From contig VIIQ02000093.1 of the NCBI GenBank assembly GCA_007449985.2, forward strand, positions 1 to 64,000: a stretch of DNA of 64,000 nucleotides, given 5' to 3'. The DNA is from Desmodesmus armatus. Lineage: Eukaryota > Chlorophyta > Chlorophyceae > Sphaeropleales > Scenedesmaceae. This document shows, in pieces, positions 30,542 to 41,673 of this stretch. The notes under the pieces were generated by a model that saw only the letters and a list, made by a program, of their open reading frames with translations, did not search any database and was not told the origin of the DNA. Position numbers and translations under genes: made by a program. The stretch's first letter is position 1; every line of letters begins with the position of its first letter.

Positions 30542-32840
30542 ATGTTGGCGCACTCCACAGCTGTCAGCAGCAGACCTCAGCCCACAGCCAGCAGGAGCAG
30601 GGTCATGCAACCCCCAATGGCTTTCCTGTCTGGTCTGTTTGGCAACAAGGGTGCCAAGACCTCAGCACCAAACAGAGAGCAACGCAAACAAGAGGTGTGG
30701 TCCGTGCATGCTATATGCAGTGGTGGGGGTGGGTGGGTGGATAAATGCATGCATGTGGCTCAACTCAACCCGTCACCAGTCCTCGCAGTGCAGTTGCTGC
30801 TGCACATACAACTGCAGGCGTTGCATCACATTGATGCTGTTGCATCTTTGTTTGCATTTTTCAGTTGCTGGAGTTGATAGAGCCTTTGGAAAGAGGCCTG
30901 GTGGCAAGTGAGGAGGACCAGGAGCAGGTAGAGGCTGTGGTGCAGCAGCTGGAGAAGATGAACCCCACCCCCAAACCCCTGGCGTCACCGCTGCTCAACG
31001 GGCGGTGGGAGCTGGTGAGACACCCCTGGGGGCCTGGCGGGGTGTGTGGGGCGCACACGTGACTGTCACACCTCTTGACCAGCGCGGCATTTGACGCTTC
31101 TGTGGGCAGCATGGGGTGCCAGGACTTTGACAGGGATAGCCACTGCACACAGCAGCTGAATAGGATACAGCAGCCTCCCGTTATGTTAGACTCTGTACAC
31201 ACAGCATGACATTATAATGCACAGCGCTGCATTGTGACGTCAGGACACTCTGGCCCAGCAGCTGCTGGTGTGTTCCTCGCTCAGGTGAAGTAGCTGGGGA
31301 ACTGGGCAGCAGCAGCGAGGCACAACTGATGGTCTGCCAAATATGGAAGCGGGTGCTACAGCCAGATGCACAAACACATGTCTCTGGTGTGGCTTGCTTG
31401 CAGAAAGCCCGCTTCTGGCGAGGGTGTCCTGGCTGCTTCCCAGACGCTTGAACACCTTGGACAACGCTCTCGTCCAAATCTAATTGCATTTATACATAAG
31501 TTAATCACATGAGTTACAACCATCAATTGCATGTCATGACAACAGGCTATATGTGTCTCCCTGCGCACATAAAGCAAGCAGAACGCCAGGCACCGTATTG
31601 TACAGACAGCCATGAAATGCCAACACAGATCCTGATCTATCCTTCTGCACTGCTGCCCCTGCCCTGCAGGTGTACACCACCAGTGAGTCCATCCTTGGCA
31701 CCAAGAGGTTCCCGCTGTTCAGGCCCTCAGGTCCCATCTACCAGCTGCTAGGTAAGCGATGCTGCCAAGCTGCTAGGCTGCTGTCTGCTAGGCATATGCT
31801 GTCATGAGTGCAGTTGTGTCTCAGCTCTTTCACGAATCAATCTCTCTCGAACCTCTCAAGGCACAGATGCTTTGCGGGCGAGAACACGGTTTGCTTGCAG
31901 CACAAGATTGTGTTTCTTCGGCCTGACATGACGACTGGTTGCTGCATTGGTCCTGCCTTGAGGCTGCCACTATTGCAAGCCGCTGGTGACTAATGCGGGT
32001 GAAAGCATGCATTGTCTGCAGAGGCCGGCACTGATGGCAGCCTGGTCAGCACAGCAGCGGCCATGTGAATGTGGTCCAAGCTGACCACAATGTCGGTCCG
32101 TCTGATGCATTGTGTTGTGTACACATGTGCATGCGCTGCTTGCTTGTGTCTGCTCAGATGGACCAAACCTGCGCGGGGCCAACAAGGAGACAGCACCACT
32201 GTACAACCAGGTATGAGTACATGCTCTCTTCTGCAGTCATGCAAAACGGTCCGCGGTACACTTGCAAAAGCAGGTAGCTGGCAGAACCCTGCAGCTACGG
32301 ATACATCATGTGGTAGTGCCATGGGTGATTTGTGCAGCGGCTGGGCGCAGTTGTGTGGTTGTTGCTGGGCCCATCACTAGACCTGTTGGGTTGCATTTGA
32401 ATGACCGGCTGCAGGTGACTGCCGAGTTGACGCCGATGTCGGTCAACAAGGTGGGCGTGCAGTTCAAGGTGTTCAAGATCTTTGGCTTCATCAACATCAA
32501 GGCACCACCCTCAGCAAGAGGTGCGCAGATGGGGAGAGCAGGGGGTGCTGACCATGCCACAATGGTGTGGAGTGAGGCATATATTGAGGCTGCCAAGCAA
32601 GCTTACATGGCTTGTGTGTGGTTTTGGAGGAGACGGGTTGATTGCGTGCTGCTGAAAGGCCTGCTGTGTGGGTGCACCTGTACCACACCTGTTCCACACC
32701 TGTCAACGCTGCATTGTCTGCTTTGGTGTGGTGCAGGAGAGCTGGCTATTACCTACTTGGACGAGGAAATGCGGATAAGCAGAGGGGACAAGGGGAACCT
32801 GTTTGTGCTGCTTATGGACGACCCTGATGACAGGCCTTGA
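30542..32840 (+). CDS. Plastid lipid-associated protein (fibrillin/PAP family)
   Basis: Lipid-binding structural protein of plastoglobules or thylakoids. Exons: 30542-30694, 30865-31014, 31670-31751, 32158-32210, 32415-32520, 32737-32840; all in phase, 215 residues to TGA. The N-terminus is rich in Ser, Thr, Arg and Pro with few acids, as expected for a chloroplast transit peptide. The PAP domain follows: LLELIEPLERGL, then NGRWELVYTTSESILG, FPLFRPSGPIYQ, LYNQ, VGVQFKVFKIFGFINIKAP and a C-terminal LAITYLDEEMRISRGDKGNLFVL, the typical Y-x-D-E-x-x-R-I-x-R-G-x-x-G-x-x-F end of the family. It is on the short side for fibrillins, and I cannot assign the subfamily. Confidence 0.88.
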
Positions 32841-33587
32841 GACAAATGAACAGTTGCAGGCAGGCCAGAGGGCCAGGTTGGCTGGTGGGCCAGGTTGGCA
32901 GCAGTTGCAGTCCAGCCACTGGCTCGGTGGCTCGGTGATCTACTATGTTGATACGCGTTGCCTGGGTTGAGTTGAATCAACAGTTGCAAATTGTCCGCAA
33001 TGTGCAAAGCTGGCTACGACCGTTATGCATGCACTGATGACTGATGACTGATGATGAGGTCACCTGTCGATCGGCCCCGAAACGGTGTATGCATTGCATT
33101 TCAGAGTACCTCAGTGGACATGTTGGCGATGTTGAATGCTGTGCTGGGTGTTTGTATGTGATCGAGGAGTCCATTCATCATCGAGGTTGATGCCACCACA
33201 ACCAGACGAACGAAGCGGGCAGCACAACGCCATGGTTTTGTAGCAACGTTAGTAGCCTGGTACTCTTGGTGGGTCTTCCGTGTGTGCAAGGCTGGCCTTG
33301 ATGCCTGTGAAGAGTGGAGTGTGGGTGTGCTCAGGGAGTCTCTGCAAATCAGCCAACGTGCTATCAATGGAGCCTCTGCATGGACCCTTTCAGGTATTGT
33401 CGATGTGCCTGCAGCTGCCTGTAGTGACGCTTGTGCCTGCAATGCCAGTAACAGCACCACCCAGCTGCTGACAGTGCTGTATCTGACTGTTGCTGATGCT
33501 GGTCAGCCACATAGCATCATGCAGCGCTAGTGCACAAACATCCACTTCTTGAGTGAGAACAACTTGGTGTTGCTGCAACCTGTGTGC
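32841..33587 (+). other. Spacer before the lipase gene; first lipase exon not found
   Basis: I see no convincing start codon or exon here, although the lipase gene must begin in or near this stretch. Local direct repeats such as GATGACTGATGACTGATGATGA (33031-33056 region) are present. Confidence 0.35.
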
Positions 33588-36500
33588 GGGGTACAGTGTT
33601 CAACAGGGATTACAAAACGCAGCTCAGGGGTCGATGGGCAACACTGCAGGAGCAGTACAGTGGTTGGGGCCGTGCGGAGAGCGGCAGGGGCAGCACATTG
33701 AATGCAGTGTTGGCCCGCAAGTATGATGAGGGTAAGTCCCTCCTGGCAGCATCAGCACATAACGACAAGCACCAGCAGCTGCCACATGGGCTACCAGCTT
33801 TGGCTTACTGTGCATTGTGCTGCAACTCTCCTAGGCTCTGTGTGCAGAAATTGTCAACCCCAATCTAGTAGGCAATCAGTATTTCAAGACTGCTCGTGCT
33901 GGGTGTGGTCTCATGTTTGACCTCGTTGGGCCGTGTGTATTGTTTGCTTGCAGATGGCGCAGCAGCAGCAAACGATGTCGTAGCAACACCAGCAGCAGCC
34001 GCACCAGCAGGGGTGTCGCATGAAGGCCTACATCAGCGCAAGCACCCCACCAGCAGCAGCCACATTGGCCACCAGCTGCCACACCATGTGCAACAGCCGC
34101 TGTCATCCGTGCCCAGCACAGCAAATGGACACCCTGCAGGCATTTCAGAGATTGAGCCCCTGCCTTCAGAAGGCTTTGATCAGCCAGCAGCGCCCCAGCA
34201 CAAGCACCCACAGCACCAGCAGCACCAGCATGGTGCTGGTGCAGGATCAGAATCGCCAGATGCTGCTGGGGCGCAGTGGTGGGGCGGCAAGGGCTGGCTG
34301 TCAGAGATAGCTGACGAAGCAACAGAGGCAGCAGCAGCAGCGCAGGAGGCTGCAACAGCAGCAGTGCAGCAAGCAGCCACCACAATGACGCATGCAGTGG
34401 AGGAGGCGGCAGCGACAGCTGCGTCATGGGCGCGCAGCATGCGTGGGGTGTTTGTCGAGCCTCCTGCAGGGTGGGGCGTGCATGAGGCCATCAAGCAGAC
34501 AGGTGGGAGTGTGCAGTGTCTGCAGTATCTGTGCATGGGGCTAGCTTTTCCGGCAGCTGGTGGTGGCATGCAGTGATGGTAGCATGGGCTGTGGTCCATC
34601 TGACATCGTGTGTGCAGCATGTGCTTATATTCCATGGCTGCAGCCGGTGACCGTGGATAGATAGGTTGCACTGCCACTGTGCACAATGGCTATGCAGGCC
34701 TGCTCATGCAAGGCCACACCAGGACAGCAAGCAGCGACAAAGCGCTCAGCACACCTGCGGCTGGTGGCCAGCAGCAGCAGCTGGGCCCATGGCACATCGC
34801 CATGCCCCTTGCTATACTGTTGCTGCCTCTGCAATCCTCAGACATTGTGTTTGCTCACATGTTGGCGCTGTACATATTGGTGCTGTCGTGCCTGTAGGGC
34901 TGCTTGAGGATGTCTCCCTGCATGGGCAGCTGTTCATCAGCCGTATCTTTGACAAGCTGCGCTGGCTGCTTGGCAAGCTGACATTCTCATCAGTCGGCCA
35001 GACACCAACAGCAGCAGCGGCCCAGGACGCCAGCACTTCAGCATACACGCTACCAGCAGCAGCGGCAAAGCTGGCAGTGCAAAGGCGGAGTCTGGGGGTC
35101 TGCTTGGCATGCTTAGGTCGCCCAGACACCCTGCAAGCAGGGCAGCAGGAGTGAGCAGCTTTGGAACTGGCTTGGCTGCTGGCCGGCGGATGAAGCTGCG
35201 GAGTGTGACCTCTGTGGACTTGCCGGTGAGAAGTGAGAGGAGTGAGAGCAGTGAGAGCAGCCGGCTGGCTGCTTGGCACGTGCTTTGGCTTGGCCTGCTG
35301 CTGCATTGGCTGTGCTGCACATGATTAGATTTCTTTCGGACTGGCCTGCTGCACTGGTTTACTGGCGGTGCAGTGTTGCACAACATGTCTAACACATGGG
35401 CATGTGCACTTGGCGGAGGATTTTGCTGCCTTAGTACAGCTGCCGGCTGCCAAGCAGCAGTCGGTTGCTTACCTGTTGTACTGTTTGCACTATCCTTCAT
35501 CAACCTACCTGTGCTGCAATGTCCTCTCTCTGCACTGCCGTTGTGCAGCGCACCCGCCGTCTCAGCCTAGAGGCTGAGGATTCAGACGACCAGCAAGACC
35601 ATGCGGCAGATGAGTCATGCTTTTCTGACTCATCCTCAGATGCTTATGACGATGTGCAAGAGGATGCATCCTCGGAAGCCTCTTGCAGCAGCACCAGCAG
35701 CTGGACTCAACACCAGCAGCAGCATGGGAGTTCAACAGCACCAGCACTGCAGGCAGCCAAACCAGCAGGGCGGATGTCCTCTGTTGAGGTTGCTGCTGCT
35801 CCAGCACACATGGCCGACCTGCCCGGGCCCCCGCTGACCGTGCGTGTGCCAAACAGTGCGCTCAACGATGGCGGCAGCAGCAGCGGCAGGGCGGGGCATG
35901 GCCGTGTGTCTTTTGCTGCTGCTGCAGGCGGGCAGGGTCCTGCTGTAGAGGCAGCTGCAGGGCATGATAGGGAGCCAACGCCGTTTGCTAGCATGCAGGT
36001 GCAGCAGCAGCACCAAGCTGACATCACCCAGCTGCAGCAGCAGGGTGCAGGGCAGAACCATGCTGTCCCTACAGCAGGTGCCAGCAGCCCAGCAGGCAAG
36101 GCAGCCAAAGCCCACAAAGGCAGCAGCAGGGGCAGCAGCAGCAGCAATGGCAAGCACAGGCAGCGTGTCCCTGATGGGCTGGGTGCTGTGCTGCCGGGGC
36201 GTGGCAAGCGGCGGCTGCAGCGCAGCCATTCTGGGCCTGCTGTTTCTGCCCTCAGGGATGTGTCGTCAGCAGGACAGGTCATCAGGATGGCAGGTGAGGG
36301 GGTCCTGAAGCTGTTGTGTGCTGTCGCATGTGTGTGGTAGCAACAGCATGCAGTGGCGGGTTGATTTGGCTTGCCGCACATGTATTTACAGGCCCTCTGT
36401 GCAGGTTGAACCATTTGATAAGTGTGTAGCTATTTGGCACAAGTGTGTGTTAGGGTATCAGCTATGGGGCAGTAGACACAGTGCTCTGCTGTCCTGCAGC

Positions 36501-39500
36501 ATCAACGGTAACACAAAGACACTTCAGCCTGTCATGCATGTGCTGGTGTGCTGTGACAGAGTGTACCGTGTGCTGTACTGTGCAGGTTACCCTCTGGAGG
36601 TGCATGAGGTTGTCACTGCTGATGGCTACCTGCTGAGGATGGAGCGCATACCAAACCCGGCATCAACAGACGCTGTCTTCATGATGCACGGTAAGAGGCT
36701 TCTTGCTGGACGTGCACATGCACTTTTGTTTGAAAGTGCCCAAGGGGGGCGCACCCCCCCCCCCCAACCGGCTGGCCACACACAACTCAATCCAGTTTCC
36801 TGGACTGCCGGCACATGCACTTTCCTGCGTATCGGTGTACTCCAGCCGCTGTTTGGAGGTGTAGATGATGACACCCATTGCAACCTGCTTCTGCCACATT
36901 TATGACGCTCCACAATAGCCGGCACGACAGCTCAGTCAGGCATCTTCTTGGCATGGTCAGAAATTGCCGGTGTGACTGGTGTGGTTGATGTGGCACGGCA
37001 CCTGTTTGGTGTAAGGTCAGGCTTTTGCAGTTGGCTGTTTGTTGAGTTGACTTGTCCTGCAGGTGTGCTGGATACCAGCCTTGCTTGGGTTGTGGGGTTG
37101 TGGGGCCATTACGGGCAGCCAGGGCCCATACTCATTCATAGCCGAGTTACTTTCTGCCTCCCAGCACGTTTCTCCCTGCCCAGCTGCTCCATCCACTCAC
37201 ACACCCTGCGACCAATTCACACAGGCGTGCTGGACACCAGCCTCACGTGGGTCGCCGGAGGCATCACAGGCAGCCAGGCCTTTGCCGCATGGGACAGGGG
37301 CTTTGACGTCTGGCTGGGCACCAGCAGGAGCAACCCACCACACGAGGCAGCTGGTAAGGGGGATGGCTGCTGCTTTTGGGGTTGAGCCCGGGCCGAGCTG
37401 CATGTATGGAGATGGCGTGCTTCAGCTGTGTCTTGCATTCTGCTGCTTGCTTGAGATAGTATTCATAAAATAATGCGGCATGGTACTCAGGCTGTACCTT
37501 GAAAACACAGTGACAGGGCCTGCTTGCGAAAACGGAAGGCAAAAACAGGACGGTGACGGGAGAGGTGTACCCCTGACGGTTGCCTCCCACTTGACCCTGG
37601 TTCCTGCTGCTGCAGATCCAGCCCGGCGAGGCAGCGCCTACTGGGTGTACAGCCACAATGAGGTTGGGCTGTACGACATGGGCGCACAGATGGACCACAT
37701 CCACGCAGTGAAGATGCGGGAGCTCACAGCCCTTGGCAGGAACCCCAGCAGCAGCAGCAGCGCCGCGCCAGCAGCACCAGCGAGGCAGCTACTGCTGCCA
37801 AGACGGGCCGCCGGCTGAGCGGCCGCCGCAGCAGCGGCAGCACCACTGCCAGCAGCCGCAGGCCACCGATCCCTGAGCATGCAGATATCTTGAAGGGAGT
37901 GGTGGATGCTGATGTGCTGGTAGGGATCCAGCACGTGCGCCCTCCCAGTGGTCTGGCAGGTAGTGTGCGCGAGCCTGCGGGGAAGCCTGGGCATGCAACT
38001 CCTGCCGCTGCTGGTGCTGCTGTTGGCGCAGGACAGACAGACCCTGGGTTTGGGCCTCAGGGTGGTTTTGCTGCTGCTCCTGAGCATGTGAAAGCTGGGT
38101 CGGGAGCTTCCACAGCCACAGGGGCCGGTGGTGATAACGGTGGCAGTGGCAGGGCAGGTGGTGCTGTCGATATGTCCAGGGCGCAGTCAGCCGCGGTGAT
38201 CGACCAGGAGGCAGCAGCAGAGGCAGCAGCTGCATTTACGCGGCACAGGGCAGCGTTGGCAGCAGCAGGCATTAGCCCCGGCGGCGGCAGCAGCAGCAAC
38301 GCTGACGCGGATGCTGGCGCAACCCCTGAGACAGACCAGCAGCACCAGCGGCAGGTCAGCACAGGCCGGGACAGCAGCACTCCCATAACAGCCAAGCCTG
38401 CAGCAAGCAGTGGACTCATGGAGAGGCTGCTTGGAGGTACTGTGCAGCGGGGTGAGGATGCAGTAGGGTTTGGACGTGGCGGGTCCGGCCCCCGGGGTTC
38501 AGTCCTGCAGACTCAGGGCTCAGGCATGCGGCACGTGTCCAGTGCACCGGATGTGTCTGTGCTGGCTGCAGGGCTGCAGGTTGGGACAGCTTGTGGGGAC
38601 TGGGAGTCTCCAGGTAATGCTGGTGCTGGTGCTGGCAGTGGGGAGGGAGGAGACAGGGGTGAGGCAGGAGCAGCAGCAGGCATCCACGGCAGCAACGGCA
38701 GCGGCAGTAGGGGTGGTGGGGGTCCTGATGGGGTGAGTGCTGCTGGCAGCGCCAGGAGGGCCAGGCGAGGCAGCTGCCCATACTTCACGGCTGAGAGTGC
38801 TGCGCCTGCTGATGTGCCACAGCTGTCAGTGCATGCTGGCGAGCTGCCTGCCACTCACCAGCAGCAGCAGCGGATGCAGCCGCAGCAGCAGGAAGTGCAG
38901 CAGCAGCAGCCATGTGGAGTTTACACTGGCATTGGTCTTGACCAGCAGCAGGAGGTGCAGGGGGCGTCGCCTTTCAGTCTGCAGCAGCCAGCACAGGCAC
39001 ATGCACCCGTGCTGCAGCAGCCGCAGCCGCACCAACAACACGCCCAGCATTCTGAAGCTGACCTGCACCAGCAGCAACAGCCTGTGCTGCAACAGCAGCA
39101 GCAGACGCAGCCAGTATTGCAGCAGGGCCAGCAAGTCAGCAGCCCCACTGCTGCTGCAGCAACACCAGCAGCTGCATCGACAGCATCAGGGCACCGGGGA
39201 AGTGGTACACCTGCAGAGACAGGCCGTGCAGTGCGCAGCAGCGACTGGGGTCTCGAGCCTCGGCCGTACAACTTGCGGGTGGTGTGCCACAGCCTTGGTG
39301 GGCTGCTGCTGCTGGTGTACTGCACACAGCGGGCAAGGGCTGGCCGGCCCCACCACATCAGTCGGCTCATATTGCTCAGCCCAGCCGGTGAGTTGAGGCA
39401 GCTGCTTGCCCCTGCTGCACACATGTATGCTATCTGTTGGGGATGCCGGCAGGAAGCTGGCATAGCAGCTGACGGGCCAAGCAGGGTGGCTGTATGCTTT

Positions 39501-41625
39501 CTCTCAGTGCACGTGCTTACTGTTCAAGTGTGTCGCCTTGCAACACTACATCTGTCAGCGTAGAAACTTCCTGGAACAAAAACAATGCCAAAAGCTGTGT
39601 GTGCACGTGTCGTGTGCGTGTTCTGTTTAGGCTTCCACCCTGTCATCCCCAGCATGTTCAAGCCTCTGGTGTATGTCTGGCGGCCCCTCATGCTGTGGAT
39701 GCAACTGGTCTGGAGGCAGCAGGGCTTCCCTGTGCAGCTGCCCACCTTTGTTGCGCGGATGCTGGCCTTCAAGCTCAGCATTGACAGCAGCAAGCTGCCA
39801 GCCGTCGGGGACCTGCTGCGAAGCATGGCAAGGTAGGCTGGGCCACATGCGCAGCCAGCTGCATGCGCGGGTGGTGAGACGAATGCACCTTTCAGCACGG
39901 TGGTGGCAGCAGGCGTTTGGGACTCGCGTTGCAGTGTATGAAGCACTTTGCTGCTTCCTTCCTCCCAGCAAAGGTGGCGGCAGCAGGCATATGGGACTGG
40001 CACTGCTGTGTTTGAAGCTCTGCTGCTTCCTTCAAATCATTCACTCCATGCCGTGCTGTATGTGTCCTGCACTTGCTGCCAGGCTGCTTTTGGGTGGCGA
40101 CCGCTCTGCGTGGGACCGCGCCCTGCTGATGCCACACTATACAGCTGCTGGCATGCCGCTGCTGTCAAGCAGACAGGTGAGCTCATGGAGTAGGTTCTGC
40201 TTGCCTGTCTGCCTGGTATGCCTGCCTGCCTGCTGCTCACAGCAGGTAGATTTGCTGTGCAGTTATGGATATCGAGGCTTCACGTTGCATGTAACACGTG
40301 CTGACGAGGCATGTGCGGACACATTGTGCTCCTGGCAGCTTGTTGCGCTGACGGCATGCATTTTGTGGCATGTTTTCTGTCGCTGCCTTCTGCAGTTGCT
40401 TCACTTGTCCATCTGTACCTCACTGCTTCTGTCGCTGCTTTCTCACTTACTCAGCTGTACCTCACTGTTTCTGTCGGTGCCTTGTGCAGGTGTTGCACTT
40501 CATCCAGCTGTACCTCACGGGTCGCTGTCAGCTGTATGACTACGGCAGCGAGGCAGCAAACGTGGCAGCGTACCAGCAGCGCACACCACCAGTGGTCAGC
40601 GACTCATACCACATGCTCAGGTGGGGTTGTATTTATGTTGTGGGGCGGTGGGGTAGCTGCCATGGTTGCCGTGGGCTTGCAGCCGCAGGATGGTGTTTTG
40701 TGGAAGGGGTTTGGGGCGGGACTCCGACCACTGGCCACGCGCACCTCAGTTGGGCAAATGCATTTGTCGGGACGGGGAGGAAAAAGCATGACCAATGAAA
40801 TTGTTCAGTACCCCTCTGCCAGAAAGTGCCCAGCGCCCGAAAGCAAGGGACCAAATGGCTGGCATGAGTTCTTGAGCTTCATAGTTACAGATGTAGTATT
40901 GATTGATTGATTATTGAGCAACTGAGTCGTGACAACGGCTTCACTGCTGTTGGGCCGCAGGGACGTTCCTGTGCACCTGGTTGCTGGGCAGCACGACGGC
41001 GTCATCCCTGCCAGCAACATCCGCTACCACTACGCAGCCATGAGCTCAGCGGGGATGGATGTGAGCTACAGGGAGTTTGACTATGGACACATGGACTTCA
41101 CCTTCTCAGCAAAGGTGAGGGAGGTTGTCTAGTAGGGTGCCTTGTGCTTGGTTGGGCACCCTCATGAGGCCTTGGCTGGGGGCTAGTTGGGCCTCGTAGT
41201 GCTAGGCTTGGGACTATGTATCCAATTAGCGTACTGTGCTGCATTGGACTGTTTGGACTTCACCTTTTGTCAAGGGTAAGGCAAGGGGGCTGCAGACAGG
41301 CGGGATGGCTATCATAGTGGGCTGTGCCTCGCCAGACGCGCTACCATATTTGGCTGTGTCTGGCCAGGTTGTGGCAGTTTGCCGTTCAGTCGGGTGCGCC
41401 TAGTTTGTGTGAGTGGATCACTCATGTGCAGTGATGAAGTAACGTGCTGAAAGCTGCTGTGATAGCGTCGCGTAGCCTGCCTTGTAAGGGTTGTTGTTGG
41501 TCGCAGTGCACGGCGTGCAGCCTTTTGCCACGCTCAATCAACTTACATGGCCTGTGCTGCTGCCTCTGCTGCCGTTGCAGGAGGAGTTGGGCTGGTATGT
41601 GATGAGCCTGCTGATGCGCACATGA
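33588..41625 (+). CDS. Alpha/beta-hydrolase lipase (abhydro_lipase type)
   Basis: Probable lipid ester hydrolase of the plant At1g18460/At1g73920 family. Exons seen: about 33588-33731, 33954-34502, 34898-35225, 35549-36293, 36586-36690, 37225-37353, 37616-39387, 39631-39832, 40083-40176, 40490-40620, 40961-41114, 41581-41625; about 1,460 residues. The start codon is unresolved. The catalytic part begins at YPLEVHEVVTADGYLLRMERIP; then MMHGVLDTSLTWV, GFDVWLGTSRSN, the nucleophile elbow VCHSLGGLLLL, RLILLSPAGFHPVIP, GQHDGVIP (acid Asp) and YGHMDFTFSAKEELGWYV (His). The triad is intact. Two internal exons (34898 and 37616) each need one extra base within CAG-type repeats to keep frame. An N-terminal Ala-rich helical stretch and a long Gln/Gly/Ser insert inside the catalytic domain make it about twice the plant length. 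Confidence 0.88.
37059..37130 (+). repeat. Echo of the lipase GVLDTSLTWV exon
   Basis: An acceptor plus about 65 bases closely match the acceptor and start of the exon at 37225 and translate to GVLDTSLAWV before decaying. It has no matching donor, so it looks like a relic exon or a weak alternative acceptor. Confidence 0.85.
39898..40034 (+). repeat. Intronic tandem duplication of about 70 bp
   Basis: Segments 39900-39960 and 39973-40034 share GGTGGC...GCAGCAGGC, TGGGACT and GCTGCTTCCTTC blocks in the same order. They lie in the intron between lipase exons 39631-39832 and 40083-40176. Confidence 0.75.
40391..40489 (+). repeat. Two echoes of the lipase exon 40490 start
   Basis: Directly upstream of the exon that starts VLHFIQLYLTGRC, two segments (40391-40435 and 40441-40485) carry diverged copies of its CAG acceptor region and the CTGTACCTCAC core followed by a TCTGTCG-type stretch. 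The three copies form a graded tandem series ending in the functional exon. Confidence 0.7.
41249..41290 (+). repeat. Echo of lipase exon end plus donor
   Basis: About 40 bases repeat the TTTGGACTTCACCTT end of the exon finishing at 41114, followed by a GGTAAGG donor-like site. The true copy is 41080-41122. Confidence 0.7.
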
Positions 41626-41668
41626 GGTGGTGCAGCACAGCACAGCACGGCACAGTGGAGTGGATCGC

Positions 41669-41673
41669 TGTAA
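41669..41673 (+). terminator. TGTAA poly(A) signal, lipase gene
   Basis: TGTAA begins 44 bases after the TGA stop at 41623-41625, supporting the short last exon as the real gene end. Confidence 0.55.

Noticed and set aside
37063..37130. Real coding exon GVLDTSLAWV
   Set aside because: There is no donor in the needed phase; the copy at 37225 continues into family-specific sequence, so this one is a relic.
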